Origin: GYS-P2D sp964522505 | GTDB lineage: Bacteria > Bacteroidota > Bacteroidia > Chitinophagales > Saprospiraceae | Direction of reading: 5' to 3' | Length of the DNA: 64,000 nucleotides | NCBI GenBank assembly: GCA_964522505.1 | Contig: CAZFWJ010000012.1 | Location: 4,624-68,623 of the forward strand | Shown here: positions 52,885-62,204 of the stretch, in pieces | Position numbering within the stretch: the first letter of the stretch is position 1 | Layout of the letters: each line of letters opens with the position of its first letter | Notes under the pieces: model-generated | The model's database searches: none | What the model was told of the DNA's origin: nothing | Seen by the model: only the letters and a program-made list of their open reading frames with translations | Translations under genes and position numbers: made by a program

Positions 52885-53712
52885 TTATAATCTCTTAATC
52901 AATTCACTCACCAGAGGGGTAATCTTCTGTTCCACCTTTTCCGCAACATCTATAACCTCCTGATGGGTTACTTTTTTAATGGCAGATATTGGATAACACT
53001 TATTGGTTACTGCTGTAAGCACACAAGATGATAGTTCCATATGCCTAGCGACAAGTATTTCAGGGATAGTTGACATCCCGACAACAGTAGCTCCGATGAT
53101 GTGCAGATAATTATACTCCGCTTTAGTTTCGAGATTAGGTCCAGGTAATCCCCCATATATACTATCATGCAGTGTTATCTTAATCTCGTCTGCAATGTCA
53201 TGACATAACTTAATCATCTTGGGATCGTAAGCATCGACCATATCTGGGAATCTGGGACCTAAGCGTTCATCATTATGACCCAGCAATGGGTTATCATAGT
53301 GTAAATTGATGTGATCATTTACCACAGTTATATCTCCAGCCTCATAATCTTTATGAATCCCACCTACCGCACTGGCGATCACTAAATGTTGAGCACCTAA
53401 AAACTTAAACACTCTTATCGGTAAGGTCACCTCCTTCATGCTGTAACCCTCGTAATAGTGGTATCGCCCATTTTGAGCTATAACCTTTTTTCCATTTAGG
53501 CTACCATATACCAATTGTCCTTCATGGCCTTTGACGGTCACTGGAGGAAAATGAGGTATGTTCTCATAAGCTATTACATGCTCTACATCGATATGTTTAA
53601 CCAAGTTGCCTAGGCCTGTCCCCAGCACTATAGCGACATCGGGCTTATCGTTAATAATGGCATTTATGTATGCAGTAGATTCTTGGATTTGATCATAGTA
53701 TTGATCCGTCAT
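52885..53712 (-). CDS. Purine-nucleoside phosphorylase
   Basis: A 275-residue enzyme of the trimeric PNP/MTAP family. The N-terminal phosphate-binding GTGLGNLVKHI, QNGRYHYYEGYSM, SAVGGIHKDYEAGD, GGLPGPNLETKAEYNYLHI and the MSTIPEILVARHMELS motif are all typical of PNP type I. It cleaves inosine or guanosine with phosphate to base and ribose-1-phosphate in purine salvage. It is the first gene of the unit with uvrA and the BaiN-like gene. A -7 box TAATTTTG (complement of 53750-53757) lies 38 bp upstream. Confidence 0.95.
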   Translation of the reverse strand: MTDQYYDQIQESTAYINAIINDKPDVAIVLGTGLGNLVKHIDVEHVIAYENIPHFPPVTVKGHEGQLVYGSLNGKKVIAQNGRYHYYEGYSMKEVTLPIRVFKFLGAQHLVIASAVGGIHKDYEAGDITVVNDHINLHYDNPLLGHNDERLGPRFPDMVDAYDPKMIKLCHDIADEIKITLHDSIYGGLPGPNLETKAEYNYLHIIGATVVGMSTIPEILVARHMELSSCVLTAVTNKCYPISAIKKVTHQEVIDVAEKVEQKITPLVSELIKRL

Positions 53713-53749
53713 TATGGCTCACTTTCAGATTGTATCACGATATACTGCA

Positions 53750-53757
53750 CAAAATTA
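53750..53757 (-). promoter_or_regulatory. Candidate -7 box of the PNP-uvrA operon (TAATTTTG)
   Basis: TAATTTTG on the minus strand matches TAnnTTTG, 38 bp upstream of the PNP start. No -33 element is seen at the usual distance. Confidence 0.5.
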
Positions 53758-53834
53758 AGCTTATCAAGTAAAGTAGCTGCTTTATTGAATGTTCAGTTCA
53801 CATATTAAATACCCGTTGTATGCCCTAAAAACCC

Positions 53835-53885
53835 TATATTCGCACACGATTTGAAGGAAGGGAACTGAGATGTTCCCTTTTTTTA
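53835..53885 (+). promoter_or_regulatory. rimP leader: promoter box and attenuator-like hairpin
   Basis: A TATATTCG box (53835-53842) is followed by AAGGGAAC (53858-53865), a 6-nt loop TGAGAT and GTTCCCTT (53872-53879) that runs into a T-tract (to 53885). This is an intrinsic-terminator shape that would form within the first 40 nt of the mRNA, only 15 bp before the rimP ATG at 53900. Candidate attenuator of rimP-nusA-infB. Confidence 0.65.
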
Positions 53886-53899
53886 ATAAAACTATATCG

Positions 53900-54352
53900 A
53901 TGATAGAAAAGCTATTGTCAGATGCACTGACTACTAAATTTACCGAAGAAGAGTACAACGATTACTATTTGGTGGATATCGTAGTGAAGAAGAATGATAA
54001 GGTTGAAGTCTATATCGACTCGGACACCAAACTTAATATCAGAAACTGCCAACGCATCAGCCGGCACTTAGAACATCTGATTGAAGAGAATGGATGGCTT
54101 GGAGAAAAGTATACGCTCGATGTGTCGTCTCCTGGAGTTGATAGACCGCTAAAACTGCATCGCCAATACAAGAAAAATATTGGGCGAAGGATTAAAGTGA
54201 TCAATGATGAAGATGAAACACTTGAAGGCCGTCTGACGGCGGTTTCAGATGATGCAGTCACCTTGATTATAAAGCAAAAGAAGAAAGAAGAGGAGGTAAT
54301 ACTCCTAATAGATAAAATTAAAAAAGCCAAAATACTCGTAAGTTTTAAATAG
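53900..54352 (+). CDS. rimP: Ribosome maturation factor RimP
   Basis: Start at the ATG at 53900 (MIEKLLSDALTTKF); an earlier in-frame ATG at 53870 would place the start inside the terminator hairpin. The 150-residue protein shows the RimP fold: DSDTKLNIRNCQRISRHLE (the conserved Ile/Cys segment), YTLDVSSPGVDRPLK and a C-terminal Lys-rich SH3-like barrel with LIIKQKKKEEEV. It is required for 30S subunit maturation. Followed by nusA after 6 bp, the usual order. Confidence 0.95.
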   Translation: MIEKLLSDALTTKFTEEEYNDYYLVDIVVKKNDKVEVYIDSDTKLNIRNCQRISRHLEHLIEENGWLGEKYTLDVSSPGVDRPLKLHRQYKKNIGRRIKVINDEDETLEGRLTAVSDDAVTLIIKQKKKEEEVILLIDKIKKAKILVSFK

Positions 54353-54358
54353 AGCTGG

Positions 54359-55591
54359 ATGAACTTAATTGAGACATTTTCAGAGTTTAAAGCGGGCAAG
54401 AATATAGATCGCCCGACGATGGTAAGAGTACTGGAAGATGTATTCAGAACCCTTATCAAGAAGAAATATGGCACTGACGATAATTTTGATGTCATTGTGA
54501 ACACCACTAATGGTGACCTTGAGATCTGGCGGGTTCGTGAGATCGTTCCAGATGGTGAGGTTACAGATGATCGTGCTCAAGTGTCTATCACTGATGCTCT
54601 CGAGATTGACGATGATTACGAGATTGGTGAAGAGTGCTATCAGGAGTTGGAGCTGGCTGAGTTCGGACGTAGATCAGTTATGGCTGCGAGACAGACCTTA
54701 ATTTCAAGGATTATGGAGCTCGAAAAAGACGAAATATTCAAGAGATATTCGGATCGTGTCGGTGATATTGTTGTTGGCGAAGTTCACCAGATCCTGAAGC
54801 GTGAGATGTTGATTATTGACGACGTAACTAATAATGAGCTCGTACTCCCTCGTAACGAAATGATCAAAGGGGACTTCTTCAGAAAAGGAGATATGGTCCG
54901 TGGAATCATCAAGCGCGTAGACATGAGGAATAACAACCCTGCTGTCGTTATTTCTCGCACAGATAATAATTTCCTTGCTAAATTAATGGAACAAGAAGTT
55001 CCTGAGATCGAAGATGGCCTCATTACTATCAAGAAGATTGTGCGCATCCCTGGTGAGAGAGCCAAAGTTGCAGTGGAATCTTATGATGATCGTATTGATC
55101 CTGTAGGGGCCTGTGTCGGCATGAAAGGTAGCAGGATACATGGTATAGTCAGAGAGCTCAAAAATGAGAACATAGATATCGTCAATTACACCAGTAATAT
55201 TAATCTCTTCATTCAGAGATCCTTGACGCCGGCTAAGGTTACAAGCATCAAATTAGACGATGAGTCTAAGACCGCTGCTGTATTCTTAAAGCCTGATCAA
55301 GTATCACTGGCGATTGGTAGAGGAGGTAGTAATATCAAATTGGCTAGTAAGCTCACAGAATTTGAGATAGACGTATATAGAGATACCGATGAAGAAATCG
55401 ACGATGTAGACTTAGATGAGTTTACTGATGAAATTGAAGAGTGGATCATCGATTCCCTTAAGTCTATAGGCTGTGATACAGCGAGGAGTGTATTACATTT
55501 GAGCAAAGAGGAGCTTATCCGTAGAACTGATCTCGAGGAAGAGACCATTTCTGATGTGTTGAAGATATTAAGTGAGGAGTTTGAGGATTAA
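54359..55591 (+). CDS. nusA: Transcription termination/antitermination protein NusA
   Basis: A 410-residue NusA. The N-terminal RNA-polymerase-binding domain is followed by an S1 domain (VGDIVVGEVHQILKREMLII), two KH domains (GACVGMKGSRIHGIVRELKN and AIGRGGSNIKLASKLT) and a short C-terminal helix-hairpin region. Length fits Bacteroidota NusA, which lacks the E. coli acidic repeats. It affects pausing, termination and antitermination; the upstream hairpin in the rimP leader would make the operon a natural target of its own product (inference). Confidence 0.97.
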   Translation: MNLIETFSEFKAGKNIDRPTMVRVLEDVFRTLIKKKYGTDDNFDVIVNTTNGDLEIWRVREIVPDGEVTDDRAQVSITDALEIDDDYEIGEECYQELELAEFGRRSVMAARQTLISRIMELEKDEIFKRYSDRVGDIVVGEVHQILKREMLIIDDVTNNELVLPRNEMIKGDFFRKGDMVRGIIKRVDMRNNNPAVVISRTDNNFLAKLMEQEVPEIEDGLITIKKIVRIPGERAKVAVESYDDRIDPVGACVGMKGSRIHGIVRELKNENIDIVNYTSNINLFIQRSLTPAKVTSIKLDDESKTAAVFLKPDQVSLAIGRGGSNIKLASKLTEFEIDVYRDTDEEIDDVDLDEFTDEIEEWIIDSLKSIGCDTARSVLHLSKEELIRRTDLEEETISDVLKILSEEFED

Positions 55592-55631
55592 TTAAAGGGG
55601 CGCAAAGAAAGGAAAAACTTTAGAGTTATAT

Positions 55632-58313
55632 ATGGCGAAAAGGCTAGTTAAGGTTGCCAAGGAATTGAATGTGGGTACTTCTACAATAGTAGAATACTTG
55701 GTGAATAATGGGTTTGAGATAGATAACAAACCTACTGCTAAGGTATCTGATGAGATGTACGCTAAACTCCTATTGGAATTCAGCCACTCTAAAGAAGAGA
55801 AATCTAAAGCTGATTCTCTGATCATTGGTAATCGTGCTGTAGAGGAAGAAGCTCCGAAGCCTGCTCCCGTTGTGGCGCCTCCTCCACCCCCACCAGTAGA
55901 GAAAAAGATCGAACCAAAACCAGAGCCGAAAAAGGCTCCGAAGCTAGAAGAGGTTAAAATTAAGGCTCCTAAAATTAGTGTCAAGGTTGTTGATAAGATA
56001 GATCTCAATAAGGAGAAAGAAGTTCCAGAGCCTGCACCGAAGGAAAAGGCTGAGCCTAAACCTGAGGCAAGCAAGCCTAAAAAAGATGTTCCCGAGACAC
56101 CGCCTACAGATAAACCAACTGCGGCGCCTGCTGATGACACAGTAAGAGCGAAAACACCTCAACTTCAGGGTTTGAAGATCATGGGCAAAATCGATACTGA
56201 TAAGCTCAAGACAAAGCCTAAGAAGGTTGAAAAACCCAAAGTGGCTAAACCCGGAGAAGCAGACGACAAGAAAAAGCGCAAGCGTAAGCGCAAGAAAATA
56301 ATCACCAATACTGGTGGTGGAGGCCGTGGAGACAATAGAGGTGGCAATCGAAGAGGTGATAATCGTGGTGGCAAAAGAGGCAACGAGGTCAAAGAAGTCT
56401 CAGAAAAAGAAATAGAAGAGAAGATTAAGGCTACAATGGCCCGGATCAAGGGCGGGAAATCTAATAAGCGTCAGAAGATCCGTCGTGATAGCCGAGTAGA
56501 AAAAAGAGAGAAGCAAGAAATACTCGAGAGCGAAGGTCTAACTGAAACAATCCAGTTAACGGAGTTCATCTCTGTATCGGAGCTTGCCAGTCTACTCGAC
56601 ATACAAGCCACTGACATTATTATGTCATGTATGAACATGGGTGTAATTGTATCAATCAACCAGCGACTTGATGCAGAGATCATCGAGTTAATAGCTGATG
56701 AGCATAATAGAGAGATAGAATTCATCAGTGCAGAAGCAATTGATGAAGAACAAGAAGAGATCATTGACGACCCTGCTGATCTAGAACCACGTGCACCTAT
56801 CGTTACGGTTATGGGTCATGTTGATCACGGTAAGACCTCATTGCTGGATTACATCAGAAAAGCTAATGTTGCTGGTGGTGAAGCAGGAGGTATCACCCAG
56901 CATATCGGTGCATATGAAGTAAGTGTTAATGGAAAGAAAGTTACCCTTTTAGATACTCCAGGTCACGAAGCCTTTACGGCGATGAGAGCTAGGGGTGCGA
57001 AGGTGACAGATGTTGTTATCATAATCATAGCAGCAGATGATCGTATCATGCCTCAGACGAAGGAGGCAATCAGTCACGCACAAGCAGCTGGTGTGCCTAT
57101 GATATTCGCCATTAACAAAATCGATAAAGACGGAGCTCAGCCAGATCGTATTAAGCAAGAGCTCGCAGGAATGAATCTACTCATCGAAGAGTGGGGAGGT
57201 CAGTTTCAGTCGCAAGATATATCTGCCAAAACTGGACTTGGTATCGATGAATTATTAGAGAAAATATTGCTCGAAGCAGAAGTGCTCGAACTACAAGCTA
57301 ATCCGAATCGAAACTCGATAGGAACTGTGATAGAAGCCTCTCTAGATAAGGGTCGTGGTTACGTTACTAAGATGCTTGTTCAGACAGGTACGATGTCCAT
57401 TGGAGATGTAGTAGTTGCCGGAGGATCATCAGGTAAGGTTAAAGCTATGTTCAATGAGCGTGGTGAAAGACTTAAAAAAGCAGGCCCATCAACACCGATT
57501 TTATTGCTTGGTCTGAATGGCGCTCCTCAAGCAGGAGAGAAATTTAAGGTTGTAGATTCAGAACAAGAAGCTCGACAGATTGCTGCCAAACGTCAACAGA
57601 TAGACCGCGAGCAATCAAACCGTGCCAACAAGCGTATCAGTCTCGATGAGATCGGTAGACGATTAGCATTAGGTAGCTTTAAAGAACTCAACCTCATCGT
57701 AAAAGGTGATGTGGATGGTTCAATTGAAGCACTTTCAGATTCACTGATCAAATTGAGTATTGAGTCTGTCCAAGTTAATGTAATACATAAGGCCGTAGGT
57801 CAGATTGCGGAATCTGATGTACTCTTAGCATCTGCATCGGATGCCATCATCGTAGGATTCCAAGTGAGACCATCAAGTGGAGCACGTACACTTGCGGAGA
57901 GAGAGGGCGTTCAGATTAAGACTTATTCCATTATCTACGAGGCCATCGACGAGATTAAGAGCGCTATAGAAGGCATGCTTGAACCTACTAAGGAAGAGAA
58001 AGTCATGGGTGAAGTTGAGGTCCGTGAAACTTTCAAAATCAGTAAGGTCGGTACTATTGCTGGTTCTTATGTCAATTCTGGTATGATAACCAGAAATGCA
58101 TTGATTCGAGTAGTTCGTGATGGTATCGTCATGTATCCTAATAAGCAAGGTCAAGTAGGTGAAGTCGCAGCACTCAAGAGGTTTAAAGACGATGTCAAAG
58201 AAGTTAAGAAAGGACTCGAATGTGGTGTACTAGTCAAGAACTACAATGACATCAAAGTTGGCGATATCATTGAAGCCTACGAAATCGTAGAGATTAAACA
58301 AACCCTCGATTAG
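55632..58313 (+). CDS. infB: Translation initiation factor IF-2
   Basis: An 893-residue IF-2. The N-terminal third is long, basic and low-complexity: Pro/Lys/Glu repeats (KPAPVVAPPPPPP, EPKPEPKKAP) and a Gly/Arg-rich patch (GGGGRGDNRGGNRRGDNRGG). The G domain begins at about residue 395 (MGHVDHGKTSLLDYI) with LDTPGHEAF and AINKIDK, then domains II to IV with the fMet-tRNA-binding C-terminal region (VRETFKISKVGTIAGSYVNS). It promotes initiator-tRNA binding to the 30S subunit. Its 3' end overlaps the next frame (TIGR02757) around the stop codon. Confidence 0.98.
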   Translation: MAKRLVKVAKELNVGTSTIVEYLVNNGFEIDNKPTAKVSDEMYAKLLLEFSHSKEEKSKADSLIIGNRAVEEEAPKPAPVVAPPPPPPVEKKIEPKPEPKKAPKLEEVKIKAPKISVKVVDKIDLNKEKEVPEPAPKEKAEPKPEASKPKKDVPETPPTDKPTAAPADDTVRAKTPQLQGLKIMGKIDTDKLKTKPKKVEKPKVAKPGEADDKKKRKRKRKKIITNTGGGGRGDNRGGNRRGDNRGGKRGNEVKEVSEKEIEEKIKATMARIKGGKSNKRQKIRRDSRVEKREKQEILESEGLTETIQLTEFISVSELASLLDIQATDIIMSCMNMGVIVSINQRLDAEIIELIADEHNREIEFISAEAIDEEQEEIIDDPADLEPRAPIVTVMGHVDHGKTSLLDYIRKANVAGGEAGGITQHIGAYEVSVNGKKVTLLDTPGHEAFTAMRARGAKVTDVVIIIIAADDRIMPQTKEAISHAQAAGVPMIFAINKIDKDGAQPDRIKQELAGMNLLIEEWGGQFQSQDISAKTGLGIDELLEKILLEAEVLELQANPNRNSIGTVIEASLDKGRGYVTKMLVQTGTMSIGDVVVAGGSSGKVKAMFNERGERLKKAGPSTPILLLGLNGAPQAGEKFKVVDSEQEARQIAAKRQQIDREQSNRANKRISLDEIGRRLALGSFKELNLIVKGDVDGSIEALSDSLIKLSIESVQVNVIHKAVGQIAESDVLLASASDAIIVGFQVRPSSGARTLAEREGVQIKTYSIIYEAIDEIKSAIEGMLEPTKEEKVMGEVEVRETFKISKVGTIAGSYVNSGMITRNALIRVVRDGIVMYPNKQGQVGEVAALKRFKDDVKEVKKGLECGVLVKNYNDIKVGDIIEAYEIVEIKQTLD

Positions 58314-59085
58314 AAATCGCGCTAAACTAAAGGAATACCTAGATGAACTGGTCGACAAGTATAATCGCCCAAGCTTCATCGAGAAAGATCCGATCAGCAT
58401 CCCCCATTCATTCACTAAGCTTCAGGACATTGAGATTAGTGCCTTCTGGGTTGCTATGTTATCTTGGGGTCAACGCACCACCATCATTAATAAAGCCCAA
58501 GAATTGATGAGTCTGATGGATCATGCACCACATGACTTTATACTCAATCATGAGGACACTGATCTAAAGCGTTTACTTTCTTTTAAACATCGCACTTTTC
58601 AGCCGGACGACACTCTCTACTTTATCGATTTTTTTAAGCGGTACTACTCAGCACATGACTCATTAGAAGAGGCATTTTCCCCCAGTCCAGCGACAGATGT
58701 CTATACCGCACTTAGCAATTATCACAACTTGTTTTTTGATATAAGCTACGCCCCACAGCGCACCCGCAAGCATGTATCAACACCTCTACGAAACAGTTCT
58801 TGTAAACGGTTAAATATGTTTTTGCGATGGATGGTCAGACAAGATGTGCGAGGAGTAGACTTTGGCATTTGGAAGTCCATCTCTATGTCACAGCTCATGA
58901 TTCCACTAGACGTCCATGTTTATAAGGTTGCTCATCACCTCAAGTTGTTGAAGCGAGATAAGGCAGACTGGACATCAGTAGAAGAGCTCACTAAAAATCT
59001 AAGAAAGCTCGACCCTGATGACCCAGTCAAATACGACTATGCATTATTTTCTATTGGAGTGGAAAAACGAAACATCACATTGTGA
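58309..59085 (+). CDS. TIGR02757 family protein with probable ATT start
   Basis: Conserved TIGR02757-type sequence begins upstream of the first ATG (58456): the frame reads AKLKEYLDELVDKYNRP, FIEKDPISIPHSF and QDIEISAFWVAMLSWGQR, matching the usual N-terminus of this family. The only start-like codon that gives the normal length (258 residues) is ATT at 58309, which overlaps the infB stop (GATTAG). Upstream of it the frame is closed by a TAG. ATT is rare but known, for example in infC. The protein is cytosolic with a conserved WGQR, an LNRFLRWMVR-like segment (RLNMFLRWMVRQD) and a DVHVYKVAHHLKLL stretch. Function unknown. An ATG start at 58456 would cut off about 49 conserved residues. Confidence 0.8.
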   Translation: MRNRAKLKEYLDELVDKYNRPSFIEKDPISIPHSFTKLQDIEISAFWVAMLSWGQRTTIINKAQELMSLMDHAPHDFILNHEDTDLKRLLSFKHRTFQPDDTLYFIDFFKRYYSAHDSLEEAFSPSPATDVYTALSNYHNLFFDISYAPQRTRKHVSTPLRNSSCKRLNMFLRWMVRQDVRGVDFGIWKSISMSQLMIPLDVHVYKVAHHLKLLKRDKADWTSVEELTKNLRKLDPDDPVKYDYALFSIGVEKRNITL

Positions 59086-59419
59086 CGATCTTGACTTTAT
59101 TGATTTTATGGGTAGAGCCATGGATCGAACAGAAATAAAAGAATCGGTAGCTCTTCTGATCGCTACTGATATGATACAGTCCATATGTATCTCTTTTCTG
59201 TTCGTACTTAGCTGGATGTGATCGAACGACTTCAGGGTTGTGCAGGGCGTTCATCCACTTTTGGAGATATGTTTTGGCCTCATTATGTGATAATGTTAGC
59301 ACCTCTCGATCAATCTGAATCGTAACTTCTTGATCGAGATTATCGAGTACTTGACTCACATGAGCATTAGGGGTTAGCGCAAATGAAATTGTAAATAACA
59401 ATAACAACTTACCTATCAT
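59075..59419 (-). CDS. Small exported DUF4783-like protein
   Basis: A 114-residue protein with a signal peptide (LLLLFTISFALTPNAHV) and a compact alpha/beta region: QVLDNLDQEVTIQIDR, LSHNEAKTYLQKWMNAL, a KYEQKRDTYGLYHISS strand pair and a C-terminal strand IHGSTHKINKVKIV. It resembles the DUF4783 group (NTF2-like) of Bacteroidota periplasmic proteins, although the N-terminus is shorter. Function unknown. It is convergent with the TIGR02757 gene, overlapping it by 11 bp. Confidence 0.6.
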   Translation of the reverse strand: MIGKLLLLFTISFALTPNAHVSQVLDNLDQEVTIQIDREVLTLSHNEAKTYLQKWMNALHNPEVVRSHPAKYEQKRDTYGLYHISSDQKSYRFFYFCSIHGSTHKINKVKIVTM

Positions 59420-59577
59420 TTTCTTCGATTTTGATTAAAAAGAATTAACAAGTAAAGTGTTGTCGTTATGCGCTTTGAGTTGGTGGACAGATAAAACTGA
59501 ATTCATTCTCAGAATATTGTAAGTGCCTAATATTAACTCATAACACTATCTTGCGACGTCATCGTGAATAAAGAAAA

Positions 59578-61092
59578 ATGAGTCAGAAAAAAACACTTTT
59601 AGCCATCCTTGATGGCTGGGGAATAGGTAGTAATCCATCCGTTGATGCCATTGCTCAAGGAGATACCCCGTTCTACGATCATCTCATCACCAGCTACCCT
59701 ACGGCTACCCTCACTACATTTGGTAACGAAGTAGGTTTACCTGAAGGGCAGATGGGCAATAGTGAAGTCGGGCATCTCAATATAGGAGCAGGACGTATCG
59801 TATATCAGGATCTTGCACGCATCAACAAGGCTATTACTGATAATACCTTACTCAATCAACTCGCCATCGTTGAGGCGATTCAATATGCCAACGATAATAA
59901 CAAGCCTGTACATTTTATTGGACTCTTATCAGATGGTGGCGTACATGCTCATATCAATCATCTGATCAATTTGGTCAAGGGCTTTAGTGAACAAGGCATA
60001 CAAGATATCAGAGTACACGCCTTTCTAGATGGTCGTGATACTTCGCCAGATGGTGGGGCACGATACCTTCAAGAGCTTCAAAATGCCACTGCCGATACTC
60101 CGGCTCAATTAGTTTCCGTCATAGGTCGATACTATGCCATGGACAGAGACATGCGGTGGGAACGAATCAAGAAAGCCTACGATCTACTAACACGTGGAAT
60201 TGGGCATCAGACAGATGATCTCATTGCTGCCGTTAAAGAATCCTATGAGCAGGGCATAACAGACGAATTTATGGAGCCAATCATAATTGATCAAGACAAA
60301 ACTATAAGCGATGGCGATGTAGTCTTCTTCACCAACTTCAGAACTGACCGTCCTCGAGAAATCACTATAGCGCTCACCCAAGATGCTCTACCAGATCACG
60401 ATATGAAACCACTTGATCTCCACTTTGTCACCATGACAAAGTACAGTCAAGCCTTCAAAGGTCTTCATGTAGTATTCAATAAAGATCTATTACCCAAAAC
60501 TATCGGTGAGGTGCTTTCGCAGGAAGGTAAAACCCAGGTAAGAATTGCTGAAACAGAAAAATATCCACACGTAACCTTCTTCTTCAATGGTGGCAGAGAA
60601 GCAGTCTTTGAAGGAGAGCATCGTATACTCATACCTTCTCCTAAGGTAGCAACCTACGATCTCCAACCAGAAATGAGCGCAGCAGAGTTAACAGATAAGA
60701 TCTGTGCTTATATAGATTCTGAAACGCCAGACTTCATCTGTCTAAACTATGCCAATGCAGACATGGTCGGTCATACTGGTGATTTTATTGCTGCACAGAA
60801 AGCTGTAGCTACTGTTGACTCAAGCCTTAGAAGATTAGTCGAAAGCGCTTTAGCACAGGACTATCATATCATTGTAATTGCTGACCACGGCAATAGCGAT
60901 TTTATGATTAATGAAGATGGCAGTCCTCATACGGCACATACGGTCAATCCTGTACCTATCATATATATATCCAAAGATACATCGCAAGCAAAACTCAGCA
61001 GCGGGAAGTTAGCTGATATAGCCCCAACTCTTCTATCTTTAATGGATATTGACCGACCCCCTGAAATGACCGGTGATATCCTCATATCATGA
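59578..61092 (+). CDS. gpmI: 2,3-bisphosphoglycerate-independent phosphoglycerate mutase
   Basis: A 504-residue iPGM with the alkaline-phosphatase-like catalytic domain. The metal ligand Asp is in LAILDGWG, phosphoserine Ser62 is in GQMGNSEVGHLNIGAG, and the second metal site is in CLNYANADMVGHTG and VIADHGNSDFM. The transferase insert (HFIGLLSDGGVHAHINHL, DGRDTSPDGG) is present. It interconverts 3- and 2-phosphoglycerate in glycolysis. Overlaps the next gene by 4 bp (ATGA). Confidence 0.98.
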   Translation: MSQKKTLLAILDGWGIGSNPSVDAIAQGDTPFYDHLITSYPTATLTTFGNEVGLPEGQMGNSEVGHLNIGAGRIVYQDLARINKAITDNTLLNQLAIVEAIQYANDNNKPVHFIGLLSDGGVHAHINHLINLVKGFSEQGIQDIRVHAFLDGRDTSPDGGARYLQELQNATADTPAQLVSVIGRYYAMDRDMRWERIKKAYDLLTRGIGHQTDDLIAAVKESYEQGITDEFMEPIIIDQDKTISDGDVVFFTNFRTDRPREITIALTQDALPDHDMKPLDLHFVTMTKYSQAFKGLHVVFNKDLLPKTIGEVLSQEGKTQVRIAETEKYPHVTFFFNGGREAVFEGEHRILIPSPKVATYDLQPEMSAAELTDKICAYIDSETPDFICLNYANADMVGHTGDFIAAQKAVATVDSSLRRLVESALAQDYHIIVIADHGNSDFMINEDGSPHTAHTVNPVPIIYISKDTSQAKLSSGKLADIAPTLLSLMDIDRPPEMTGDILIS

Positions 61093-62204
61093 TAAAATAT
61101 AAGAACATATACGTTGCCGCCACTAACCAACATGTAGGTAAGACTACGAGCACGCTTGGATTAGTGTCATCATTACTTCAAAAGAACATTAATGTCGGCT
61201 ATTGCAAACCGGTAGGACAGAAATTTTTAGATCTAAAAAATCTATACGTTGACAAGGACACGCTGCTATTTGCAGACTTAATAAAGTTTGAAATAAATCC
61301 AGACTATCATAGTCCGGTAGTTCTACCCGGTAAGGTCGTCAGAGAATTCATCAGCAAACCAGAAAAGTTAGACTTCTATGAAAAAGTAGTCAATGCAAAC
61401 AATGTCCTGAACAAACATCATGAATTGACAATTTTTGAAGGTACTGGTCACCCAGGCGTCGGTAGTGTAGTTGGATTATCTAATGCAGAAGTGGCTCACG
61501 CCCTCGATGCAGCCGTGGTCATGATACTCGAGGGAGGTATCGGTAGTACCATTGACATGTTTCATATGTGTAGTGCGGTATTCAGAGAACGTGGCGTACC
61601 TATTATTGGAGTGATTGTCAATAAGATCCGCCCCGACAAAATGGAAAAGGTAAAATTCTATCTCTCCAGATACTTTGACTCCATTGATATACCTATACTC
61701 GGATATGTGCCTTATGATAAGAATTTAGCTCACCCGCTCATGAGCACCGTTTGCAACAGTATAAAAGGGGTGGTAGCCGTCAACTCACACTGCCTTTACA
61801 CCAATCGTGTTGAAAATATACTGTCCGGATCATCGGTGGATTTGAAGGAACTCAAGGAATATCGCAACAACCTCATAGTTACCAGCGCCCGTACAATGGA
61901 TCGGGCGGTGAGCCGTGTTGACAACTTTGCTACAGCTAATGATCTCCCTCAATCCTCAGTCTCAGGAGTAATTGTTACAGGAGAGGGAGACATCTCACAG
62001 GAAGTCATAGACTTTGTTAATAAGTATGATGTGCCTTTGATACGCACGATATTTGATACGTTTGGTGTCGTAATCAACATCTCCAAGATCGAAGTGAAGA
62101 TCAATCGCCAGACTCCTTGGAAGATTCAACGAGCTATTGAGTTAATCAGTAAGAATGTTGATTTAGATAAGATTCTAATACCCGCTGACAAGGCTCACTC
62201 ATAG
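61089..62204 (+). CDS. BioD/Pta-N-like P-loop ATPase with DRTGG domain
   Basis: A 371-residue cytosolic protein. The N-terminal P-loop NTPase resembles dethiobiotin synthetase and the N-terminal domain of phosphotransacetylase (YVAATNQHVGKTTSTLGL with the Walker A near 12-19, GYCKPVGQKF, FEGTGHPGVGSVVGLSNAEV). A DRTGG-like domain follows (about 255-330: NLIVTSARTMDRAVSRVDNF, GVIVTGEGDISQE). Such proteins are known as a regulatory or stand-alone relative; no substrate is assigned. Translationally coupled to gpmI and overlapping the convergent DUF4920 gene by 10 bp. Confidence 0.8.
   Translation: MIKYKNIYVAATNQHVGKTTSTLGLVSSLLQKNINVGYCKPVGQKFLDLKNLYVDKDTLLFADLIKFEINPDYHSPVVLPGKVVREFISKPEKLDFYEKVVNANNVLNKHHELTIFEGTGHPGVGSVVGLSNAEVAHALDAAVVMILEGGIGSTIDMFHMCSAVFRERGVPIIGVIVNKIRPDKMEKVKFYLSRYFDSIDIPILGYVPYDKNLAHPLMSTVCNSIKGVVAVNSHCLYTNRVENILSGSSVDLKELKEYRNNLIVTSARTMDRAVSRVDNFATANDLPQSSVSGVIVTGEGDISQEVIDFVNKYDVPLIRTIFDTFGVVINISKIEVKINRQTPWKIQRAIELISKNVDLDKILIPADKAHS

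Noticed and set aside
55592..56140. 182-codon minus-strand frame opposite infB N-terminus
   Set aside because: Mirror of the low-complexity Pro/Lys region of IF-2; Gly/Ser-rich and no motifs.
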